From contig JAEZYR010000139.1 in NCBI GenBank assembly GCA_023442635.1, positions 1-17,505 of the forward strand: a DNA stretch of 17,505 bases, written 5' to 3'. Under the pieces are notes generated by a model. The model saw only the letters and a list, made by a program, of their open reading frames with translations. It was not told the origin of the DNA and did not search any database. Each line of letters opens with the position of its first letter. Position 1 is the stretch's first letter. Position numbers and translations under genes: made by a program. Below are positions 1 to 5,978 of the stretch, piece after piece. This DNA is from Bacillota bacterium (GTDB lineage Bacteria; Bacillota; Clostridia; Saccharofermentanales; Fastidiosipilaceae).

Positions 1-197
1 GCCAAACTGTGCACAAAAGTAGCAATTTGGCCATAAAGTGTCTGATTCAAAGCAGCTTGATCCAGGGCAAGGATGTCCCAACCCAGGTGATCTTTGGCTC
101 GATCAAAAAGTGCTCTAGCAGCAGGAAGGGACTCGTATAAACTTCGTCCCATGCCTTCATATTGGGCGCCTTGACCAGCGAAAAGATAGGCTTGCAA
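1..197 (-). CDS. fabD: Malonyl-CoA:ACP transacylase, N-terminal part (runs off the left edge)
   Basis: Only the first 65 codons are in the window. FabD moves malonyl from CoA to acyl carrier protein, supplying the extender unit for fatty-acid elongation in the cytosol. The N-terminus reads MQAYLFAGQGAQYEGMGRSL; GQGxQxxGMG is the family's N-terminal signature. The catalytic Ser motif (GHSxGE) would lie beyond the edge and cannot be checked. I chose the TTG codon at 197-195 because a strong GAGGAGGT ribosome binding site sits 6 bases upstream (complement of 204-211) and the signature begins right after it. The gene is transcribed away from fabH, whereas in related clusters fabD usually lies inside the same operon as fabH and fabG. 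A PKS-type acyltransferase domain would look similar over this short stretch, but the setting favours FabD. Confidence 0.88.
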   Translation of the reverse strand, partial: MQAYLFAGQGAQYEGMGRSLYESLPAARALFDRAKDHLGWDILALDQAALNQTLYGQIATFVHSL

Positions 198-219
198 AGG
201 GCTTTACCTCCTCAATATC

Positions 220-248
220 TTGACATGAAATTGTAGAGTTCTTAGACT
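220..248 (+). promoter_or_regulatory. Candidate fabH operon promoter (rightward)
   Basis: A perfect -35 box TTGACA at 220-225 is followed after 17 bp by TAGACT at 243-248, a 4/6 match to TATAAT. Transcription would start near 255 and leave a leader of about 90 bases before the fabH ATG at 344. It is the only good rightward promoter I see upstream of the seven-gene fab-acc operon. Confidence 0.55.
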
Positions 249-256
249 ATATGAAT

Positions 257-273
257 ATTTTGATAGTCAAATT
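257..273. promoter_or_regulatory. FabT-like palindromic operator
   Basis: The 17-mer ATTTTGATAGTCAAATT has perfect TTTGA/TCAAA arms around a 3-base centre. It matches the FabT consensus that I recall from streptococci (ANTTTGATTATCAAATT) at 14 of 16 defined positions; the two mismatches are in the centre. It sits just downstream of the predicted fabH start point (+2 to +18), where a bound repressor would block initiation. It is also inside the predicted fabD leader, so it could act in both directions. FabT is a MarR-family repressor whose DNA binding is promoted by long-chain acyl-ACP. No fabT gene is visible in the window. Confidence 0.5.
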
Positions 274-281
274 ATTACGCA

Positions 282-305
282 TTTGGCGTCTCTCTAAGCG
301 CCAAA
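282..305. repeat. Inverted repeat TTTGGCG-N10-CGCCAAA
   Basis: Perfect 7-bp arms at 282-288 and 299-305 are separated by 10 bases. The repeat lies in the fabH leader and immediately downstream of the predicted fabD transcription start (about 310). It could be a second operator or an RNA hairpin; no T-run follows on either strand, so it is not a terminator. Its sequence differs from the FabT-like site. Confidence 0.5.
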
Positions 306-316
306 CGACTATCTGG

Positions 317-345
317 ATTATAGCGAAGCTCGGAGGTCTTGGCAT
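317..345 (-). promoter_or_regulatory. Candidate fabD promoter (leftward)
   Basis: Read on the minus strand, a perfect TATAAT lies at 322-317. A 4/6 match to the -35 box, ATGCCA, lies at 345-340 with 17-bp spacing. Transcription would start near 310 and give an untranslated leader of about 110 bases before the TTG start of fabD. The -35 box overlaps the fabH start codon at 344. This is consensus matching only. Confidence 0.45.
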
Positions 346-1363
346 GTCACACACGCACAAAAAGCCCATTCGCCCAATGCAGATTATGGGCTCAGGTCAT
401 TATCTTCCACCCCTCGAAGTGCCCAATGAAGCTTTTGCCCAAATCGTGGAAACATCAGATGAATGGATTCGTACTCGAACAGGTATAGAGAGCCGGCACT
501 TATCGGAAGGCGAGGGTGCCTGGCTGATGGGCGTGAAGGCTGCCCAGCAGGCACTTGAGGATGCCAAGCTGAGTGCTGACGAGCTCGACATGATTATTGT
601 GACCACTGTCACGCCAGACTACACGACCCCCAACACCGCCTGTATTATTCAGGGCGAAATAGGCGCGAAAAAGGCCTTTTGCATGGATGTCAATGTGGCC
701 TGCTCAGGCTTTGTTTACGCACTCGATATGGCGAGTCGCTACTTGCAAGATCCCAAAATTGAGCATGTGTTGATTGTTTCAACAGAACGCCTCAGCGGTA
801 TTACCGACTATCAGGATCGCTCGACCTGCGTGCTTTTCGGTGATGGCGCGGCGGCTGTCCTTCTGGGCAAGGGCGATGGACAGCAGGGCCTTTTGGCGGT
901 AGAACTGGGCGCGGATGGCGAGAATGGCGGCTTTTTGACCGCTCGGATCACGCGGCCTTTTTCGCCTTTTGGGGAGCCAGGGCGCACGCGTGAGCCGCGC
1001 TTTGCAGAAGCCAAAGACACCCTGCAGATGGCAGGCCGAGAGGTCTTTCGCTTCGCTGTCAGTGTAATGAGTGATGCTGTCGAACGCGTTCTGGAAGAAG
1101 GCGGTTGTGAACTTCAGGACTTACAGCTTTTGGTACCGCACCAAGCCAACAATCGCATTCTCGAAGCCGCCATGAAGCGTTTGAACTTGCCGATGGAGCT
1201 TTGCTATGCAGGCTTGGAACGCATCGGCAATACGAGCTCTGTCAGCATACCCTTGGGCCTGGACATCTGTCGCAAAAATGGCCGCATGAAAGCAGGCGAT
1301 CTGGTCGCTATTTGCGGCTTTGGTGGAGGTCTGAGCTACGGAGCTGCGCTTTTGCTGGTTTAA
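344..1363 (+). CDS. fabH: Beta-ketoacyl-ACP synthase III (KAS III)
   Basis: FabH condenses an acyl-CoA primer with malonyl-ACP and so starts each fatty acid chain. The 339-residue product has the thiolase fold signatures and the full catalytic triad: Cys120 in NVACSGF, His266 in VPHQANN and Asn296 in GNTSS. The C-terminal GFGGGLSYGAALL is typical. The reading frame is open further upstream, to 251, but I chose the ATG at 344. A GGAGGT site at 332-337 precedes it at normal spacing, and the extra upstream residues are not conserved FabH sequence. It is the first gene of the fab-acc operon. The next gene, fabG, begins 148 bases after its stop, a gap too short to hold an acyl carrier protein gene. 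Confidence 0.96.
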   Translation: MSHTHKKPIRPMQIMGSGHYLPPLEVPNEAFAQIVETSDEWIRTRTGIESRHLSEGEGAWLMGVKAAQQALEDAKLSADELDMIIVTTVTPDYTTPNTACIIQGEIGAKKAFCMDVNVACSGFVYALDMASRYLQDPKIEHVLIVSTERLSGITDYQDRSTCVLFGDGAAAVLLGKGDGQQGLLAVELGADGENGGFLTARITRPFSPFGEPGRTREPRFAEAKDTLQMAGREVFRFAVSVMSDAVERVLEEGGCELQDLQLLVPHQANNRILEAAMKRLNLPMELCYAGLERIGNTSSVSIPLGLDICRKNGRMKAGDLVAICGFGGGLSYGAALLLV

Positions 1364-1511
1364 GCTGAACAGCGGTCAAAAGATGAGCCAATCTGTGGCA
1401 TCATTTGCCTGAGGTGAGGACGAGCGCGAAAGCTGCGTTCTTAAGAAAAACAGCGTGCCCAGACATTCTGTTCAAATGCTTTGGGATTCAGAGGATCAAT
1501 TAGGAGTGAAC

Positions 1512-2285
1512 ATGCAAGAAGCCAAGCGTCAAAATAGACTGGTTATTGTGACGGGGAGTTCTCGCGGCATTGGACGAGCTATAGCTGAGGTTTTGGTAGA
1601 GCAGGGCTATGACTTGCTTTTGCCTCATCGAGATGCCGAAGAAAAGCAAGCCGAACGCCTTGAAGCGCTGCGACAACATGCCCAAGAAGCTGGCTTACCA
1701 GAGCCAAACTTGCTTTCGATTCGCTGTGATTTACAAGAGCCTGGCGCAGCTGAAGCCATCGCAGCACTAGCCAAAACAACTGAGGTGCCACTTTATGGAT
1801 TGGTCAATAATGCAGGCATCACGCGAGATGGCTTGATGATGCGTATGTCACAGGCTCAGTTTGAGGAAGTGATTGACGTCGATTTGGTCAGCCCTTTTAA
1901 CCTGACTCGAGCTATCTTGCCCCTGCTGACGAAACAGCGCTTGGGTCGCATTGTTAATGTTGCTTCAGTCGTTGGCCTCTACGGCAACGCGGGTCAGGCC
2001 AATTATGCGGCAGCCAAAGCTGGTTTGATCGCTATGGGCAAGAGCTTAGCCCGTGAGGTCGCTCGCCGTAACATCACTGTTAACGCGGTCGCACCTGGTT
2101 TTATTGAAACGGATATGACGGCAGCCATGCCTGAAGCGGCTCGCGAGGCCGCCATAGCCGAAATCGCACTGGGGCGTTTGGGGCAGCCTCGCGACATCGC
2201 CCTGTGTATTGCTTTTTTGCTGTCGGATGCAGCGAGTTACATTACAGGCCAAGTCATCGAAGTGGCTGGAGGCTCGCGCCTCTAA
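1512..2285 (+). CDS. fabG: 3-oxoacyl-ACP reductase (short-chain dehydrogenase)
   Basis: FabG reduces beta-ketoacyl-ACP to beta-hydroxyacyl-ACP with NADPH. The 257-residue product shows the Rossmann glycine motif TGSSRGIG (14-21), NNAG (99-102), the catalytic Ser152, Tyr165 and Lys169, and a C-terminal ITGQVIEVAGG. The fourth member of the usual SDR tetrad, an Asn in the VNL-type motif, appears here as Asp124 (IDVDLVSPFN). Compared with the usual length of about 246 residues there is a short acidic insertion near residues 42-66. The start is the ATG at 1512, preceded by AGGAG at 1502-1506; the frame is open further upstream without a ribosome binding site. Its place between fabH and fabF supports FabG over another SDR. 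Confidence 0.94.
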   Translation: MQEAKRQNRLVIVTGSSRGIGRAIAEVLVEQGYDLLLPHRDAEEKQAERLEALRQHAQEAGLPEPNLLSIRCDLQEPGAAEAIAALAKTTEVPLYGLVNNAGITRDGLMMRMSQAQFEEVIDVDLVSPFNLTRAILPLLTKQRLGRIVNVASVVGLYGNAGQANYAAAKAGLIAMGKSLAREVARRNITVNAVAPGFIETDMTAAMPEAAREAAIAEIALGRLGQPRDIALCIAFLLSDAASYITGQVIEVAGGSRL

Positions 2286-2350
2286 GTCTGACTTCAGCTT
2301 GCAGGTATGGGCAGGCGAGATAGAATGGATTGCTTCTTTGGAGGAAGGGT

Positions 2351-3631
2351 ATGAGAGAACGGATGCAAGCTCAAAATCGTCGAGTCGTTGTGACGGGTAT
2401 TGGCATGATGAGCGCGCTGGGTTTAGAACGCCAAAGCAACTGGGCCAAATTGATGGCTGGCCAGCATGGCATTAGCCCAATTGAAGCTTTTGACACCAGT
2501 GATTTTCGCTGCCATCTGGCCGCTGAGATCAAGGATTTTGATCCGAGTCAATACTTTAGCCGTAAGGATATTCGCCACACCGATCGTTTTACCATGTTTG
2601 CTTTGGTGGCAGCCCAAGAAGCCATGGCTGATGCAGGCTTGGCAGAGTTGAATGCCGAAAGCCTAAGTGAAGAAGAAAGTTTTCGATCTGGCGTCATTGT
2701 GTCGAGTGGTATCGGTGGCTTGTGGACGCTCGAAGAAGAGAGTCGCAAGCTGCAAACGAGGGGCCCACGTGCGGTTTCGCCCTACTTTATTCCGATGATG
2801 ATTGGCAATATGGCGCCAGGCGTTATTTCCATGCGCTATGGCTTTCGAGGCGTGAACATTGACATCACAACAGCTTGCGCTTCGGGCGCGCACGCCATTG
2901 GCGAAGCCTTCCGCCGCATCAAGTACGGTGAGCTCGACCGTTGCATTTCGGGTGGTGCAGAAGCGACGATTACCCCTCTTGCTCTGGCTGGCTTTGGCAA
3001 TATGACAGCTCTGACCAGTTCGGATGATCCAGACCGCGCCTCGATTCCTTTTGATGCTGAACGCAGTGGCTTTGTGATGGGCGAGGGAGCGGCCATCCTT
3101 CTACTTGAAGAGCGAGAGATGGCCCTGGCTAGGGGTGCTCATATTTATGGTGAGATTTCAGGCTATGGGGCAACGGGTGATGCGTATCACATGACCAGTC
3201 CAGATCCCGATGGCCGAGGTGCACTAGCTGCCATGCGCTTGGCCTTGCGCGAGGCTGGCCTCGAAGCGTCGACGGTCGGCTACATCAATGCCCATGGTAC
3301 GGCAACTCCGACCAATGACCGCGTGGAGACTCGGGCTATCCACCAACTTATGGGGGATCTAGCTCAGCAAGTGGCGGTTTCTTCGACAAAGTCCATGACG
3401 GGGCATATGCTGGGCGCAGCAGGTGCTTATGAAGCCGCGGTCTGCTTGATGGCTCTAGAAGCGCAACGCGTTCCAGGGACGCTGGGCTATCGCGTGGCCG
3501 ATCCCGAATGCGATCTCGATTATGTGACAGAAGGCGCTAGGGACTTGAACTTTAAGGTCGCTTTGAGCAATAGTTTGGGCTTTGGTGGGCACAACGCCAC
3601 CTTGCTTTTTGAGAAACATGAGGAGGCCTGA
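2351..3631 (+). CDS. fabF: Beta-ketoacyl-ACP synthase II (KAS II)
   Basis: FabF elongates acyl-ACP by condensation with malonyl-ACP. The 426-residue product has the Cys-His-His triad: Cys176 in TTACASGA, His315 in NAHGTATP and His352 in TGHMLGAAG, with Lys347 in the SSTKSMTGH motif and a C-terminal GFGGHNA loop. The length is normal for KAS II (about 412). GGAGG at 2340-2344 lies 6 bases before the ATG at 2351 and decides the start over an upstream ATG at 2330 and a downstream one at 2363. The 65-base gap after fabG contains a TAGAAT hexamer at 2321-2326 without a convincing -35 box, so I do not call a separate promoter. The stop nearly touches the accB start. Confidence 0.96.
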   Translation: MRERMQAQNRRVVVTGIGMMSALGLERQSNWAKLMAGQHGISPIEAFDTSDFRCHLAAEIKDFDPSQYFSRKDIRHTDRFTMFALVAAQEAMADAGLAELNAESLSEEESFRSGVIVSSGIGGLWTLEEESRKLQTRGPRAVSPYFIPMMIGNMAPGVISMRYGFRGVNIDITTACASGAHAIGEAFRRIKYGELDRCISGGAEATITPLALAGFGNMTALTSSDDPDRASIPFDAERSGFVMGEGAAILLLEEREMALARGAHIYGEISGYGATGDAYHMTSPDPDGRGALAAMRLALREAGLEASTVGYINAHGTATPTNDRVETRAIHQLMGDLAQQVAVSSTKSMTGHMLGAAGAYEAAVCLMALEAQRVPGTLGYRVADPECDLDYVTEGARDLNFKVALSNSLGFGGHNATLLFEKHEEA

Positions 3632-3632
3632 G

Positions 3633-4136
3633 ATGCGCACACAGGCAGAGATTATCGAATTGATGGCAGCCATGGCTGAACATGGTGTGGACGAGCTATC
3701 TATCAAAGAAGGAGAGGACAGTCTCAAGCTCCGGCGGCATGTGGAAGCGCGTCTGCCGCTCATGAGCCTGCCCACTCAAACCGTGCCCTATGAGGTGCTC
3801 GCAGCAAACGATAAGCCGCAAGTTTTGTCCAGTGCTCCGACAGTAACAGGGCAAGAGTCTAAACAGCTTGCGCCTGCACCAGCTGATCCACCCCAAAAAG
3901 AAGGTGAAGACATTACCGCCCCTGTGGTGGGTGTTTATTACGCTGCGGCCTCACCAGAGGCTGCACCTTTTGTACAGGTCGGCCAGGAGGTCAAGGCAGG
4001 GGATGTGCTCTGCATCATTGAGGCCATGAAGCTGATGAATGAAGTGACGGCGGAAAAGGCGGGTAAAATTGCTGAAATCTACGTCCATAATGGTGATCGC
4101 ATCGAGTATGGTCAAGCGCTCATGCGCCTCGTATAA
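3633..4136 (+). CDS. accB: Biotin carboxyl carrier protein of acetyl-CoA carboxylase
   Basis: AccB carries CO2 on biotin between the carboxylase (AccC) and the carboxyltransferase (AccDA). The 167-residue product has a short N-terminal segment (1-36, with VDELSIKEG), a Pro/Ala/Gln-rich flexible linker (about 37-92) and a C-terminal biotinyl domain. Biotin would be attached to Lys133 in the EAMKLMNEV motif, which fits the canonical AMKM/AMKL pattern. AGGAGG at 3621-3626 sits 6 bases before the ATG at 3633, and that ATG comes one base after the fabF stop, so translation is probably coupled. The frame is open upstream to 3582 but that stretch is inside fabF. Confidence 0.95.
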   Translation: MRTQAEIIELMAAMAEHGVDELSIKEGEDSLKLRRHVEARLPLMSLPTQTVPYEVLAANDKPQVLSSAPTVTGQESKQLAPAPADPPQKEGEDITAPVVGVYYAAASPEAAPFVQVGQEVKAGDVLCIIEAMKLMNEVTAEKAGKIAEIYVHNGDRIEYGQALMRLV

Positions 4137-4158
4137 GCCACATATAAGGAGAAAGTCA

Positions 4159-4602
4159 ATGGCTGTTTTGATGGATCGCGAAGCAATTAAACAAGTCATT
4201 CCCCATCGTGAACCCTTTTTGCTGGTTGATGAAATCCATGAGTTGACGGGCGAAACCGTCCGTGGTGCCCTCCAGTTGACAGGGGAAGAGGCCTGGTTTC
4301 GGGGGCATTTCCCCAATGAGCCCATTATGCCAGGCGTACTTATGATTGAGGCCATTGCTCAATGTGGGGCCGTTCTGGTCTTGAGCCAAGAACAGTTTCG
4401 AGGCAAGACGGCCTATTTTGCCAAAGTTGACAAGGTGCGATTTCGCCGCAAAGTGGTGCCAGGCGATTGCTTAGAACTTAAGATGGATGTCATCAAGCAG
4501 AGAGGCCCCATGGGTACTGGCTACGGTGAAGCGAGGGTGAACGGAGAGTTGGCTGTCAGCGCTGAATTGACCTTTGTGGTAGGAGAAGCTGAGGCAAAGT
4601 AA
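4159..4602 (+). CDS. fabZ: 3-hydroxyacyl-ACP dehydratase
   Basis: FabZ removes water from beta-hydroxyacyl-ACP to give trans-2-enoyl-ACP. The 147-residue hotdog-fold protein has the signature IPHREPFLLVDEI near the N-terminus and the catalytic pair His50 (RGHFP) and Glu64 (MIEAIAQ). The start at 4159 follows AAGGAG at 4146-4151; the frame is open upstream into accB without a better start. The stop codon shares a base with the next start (TAATG), which indicates translational coupling with accC. The length matches typical FabZ (about 140-150). The gene cannot be FabA from this fragment because the FabA active-site Asp is replaced by Glu. Confidence 0.95.
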   Translation: MAVLMDREAIKQVIPHREPFLLVDEIHELTGETVRGALQLTGEEAWFRGHFPNEPIMPGVLMIEAIAQCGAVLVLSQEQFRGKTAYFAKVDKVRFRRKVVPGDCLELKMDVIKQRGPMGTGYGEARVNGELAVSAELTFVVGEAEAK

Positions 4603-5966
4603 TGTTTCGACGAATCTTGATCGCCAACCGTGGCGAGATCGCCCTGAGTATCATTCGTTGCTGCCGAGAGCTTGGCATCGAAACGGTCTTAGCCGTCAGC
4701 GAAGTGGATCGAGAAAGCTTGCCAGCGCTTTTGGCGGATGACAGCATCTGCATAGGTCCTGCCTCTCCAGCCCTGTCCTACCTCAACCGTCAAGCGATTC
4801 TCTCGGCGGCAGTGACAAGCGACTGCGATGCAATTCATCCAGGCTTTGGTTTTCTTTCTGAAAACGCCAGTTTTGCTCGCATGTGCGAACAAATGGGCGT
4901 CTGCTTTATCGGTCCTTCGAGTGAAGCCATGTCGATGCTGGGCGACAAAAACCGTGCTAGGCAGACGGCCATGGCGGCTGGGGTGCCCGTCGTCCCAGGT
5001 TCGCCCAACGTGCTTGAAGATCTGAGCGAGGCCCAGCAGGTGGCTAAAGACATAGGCTATCCTGTCATCATCAAAGCCGCTTCTGGTGGCGGAGGGCGTG
5101 GCATGCGTATCGTGCACGCTGCTGACGAACTCGAGCGGGCTTTTTTGGCAGCTAAAGCAGAGGCCAAAGCTGCTTTTGGCGATCCCCGCGTTTACATGGA
5201 ACGTTATGTCATCGACCCTCATCATGTCGAAATTCAGCTGATGGGCGATTGTCATGGCGGCTTGCTTCATTATGGTGAGCGAGATTGCTCTGTTCAAAGA
5301 CGCAACCAAAAGTTGATTGAGGAGAGTCCCTCGCCTTTACTGACGCCATCCTTGCGCGAAGAAATGGGGCAGGCAGCCCTGCGCTTAGCACGTGCTGTGG
5401 GTTATGTAGGGGCAGGTACGGTCGAGTTCCTGGTGGATCAAGACCTCAACTATTACTTCATGGAGATGAATACCCGTATTCAAGTTGAGCACCCAGTCAG
5501 CGAAGCGGTCACAGCCTCACAAATTCTCCAAGAGCAAATTTTGGTGGCAGCTGGCGAAAGGCTCAGCCAGAAGCAGCGCGACATTAAACTCGTTGGCCAC
5601 GCCATCGAATGCCGTATCAATGCAGAAGATCCTCTGCACGATTTTCGGCCTAGACCTGGGCGGATTGAGCAGTTGCTTTTGCCAGGTGGCTATGGGGTTC
5701 GTGTGGATACGGCTCTGTATACTGGGGCACTGATACCGCCGGACTATGACAGCCTCATCGCCAAGATTATTGTCCATGGGCGCAACCGAGATGAAGCGAT
5801 TCGCCGTATGCGCCGCGCTTTGACCGAGACGCTCATTGTGGGCGTACCCACCAATATTGACTTTCATTTGGCTATTTTGCGCGATCCCCTTTTCTTGGCT
5901 GGTGAGCAAAATATTCGCTTTATTGAACAGCGCATGCCGCAGCTGTTGCGAAATCTGACAGGCTGA
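4602..5966 (+). CDS. accC: Acetyl-CoA carboxylase, biotin carboxylase subunit
   Basis: AccC carboxylates biotin on AccB using ATP and bicarbonate. The 454-residue product is the full family length (about 450). It begins with FRRILIANRGEIA, has the ATP-grasp glycine loop SGGGGRGM (161-168), the ERDCSVQRRNQK segment (226-237) and the catalytic EMNTRIQVEHPVSE region (288-301, including Glu288, Asn290, Arg292 and Glu296). The ATG overlaps the fabZ stop by one base. Pyruvate carboxylase and other biotin carboxylases share these motifs, but the stand-alone length and the acc context make AccC clear. Confidence 0.96.
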   Translation: MFRRILIANRGEIALSIIRCCRELGIETVLAVSEVDRESLPALLADDSICIGPASPALSYLNRQAILSAAVTSDCDAIHPGFGFLSENASFARMCEQMGVCFIGPSSEAMSMLGDKNRARQTAMAAGVPVVPGSPNVLEDLSEAQQVAKDIGYPVIIKAASGGGGRGMRIVHAADELERAFLAAKAEAKAAFGDPRVYMERYVIDPHHVEIQLMGDCHGGLLHYGERDCSVQRRNQKLIEESPSPLLTPSLREEMGQAALRLARAVGYVGAGTVEFLVDQDLNYYFMEMNTRIQVEHPVSEAVTASQILQEQILVAAGERLSQKQRDIKLVGHAIECRINAEDPLHDFRPRPGRIEQLLLPGGYGVRVDTALYTGALIPPDYDSLIAKIIVHGRNRDEAIRRMRRALTETLIVGVPTNIDFHLAILRDPLFLAGEQNIRFIEQRMPQLLRNLTG

Positions 5967-5978
5967 GGAGAGCTCCTT

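Noticed and set aside
251..343. Longer fabH with 31 extra N-terminal residues
   Set aside because: The ATG at 251 has no ribosome binding site, lies at or before the predicted transcription start, and the extra residues do not belong to FabH.
1364..1511. Possible acyl carrier protein gene or small RNA between fabH and fabG
   Set aside because: The gap is too short for ACP (about 230 bases), has no DSLD motif in any frame, and shows only a short TTCTTAAGAA palindrome; nothing supports an RNA gene.
2299..2326. Possible internal promoter before fabF (TAGAAT at 2321-2326)
   Set aside because: The only matching -35 candidate (TTGCAG) has three of six bases, so it is not distinguishable from chance.
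4689..5309. A 206-codon open frame on the minus strand inside accC
   Set aside because: It is antisense to strongly conserved biotin carboxylase codons, has no ribosome binding site that I can see and no recognisable protein features.
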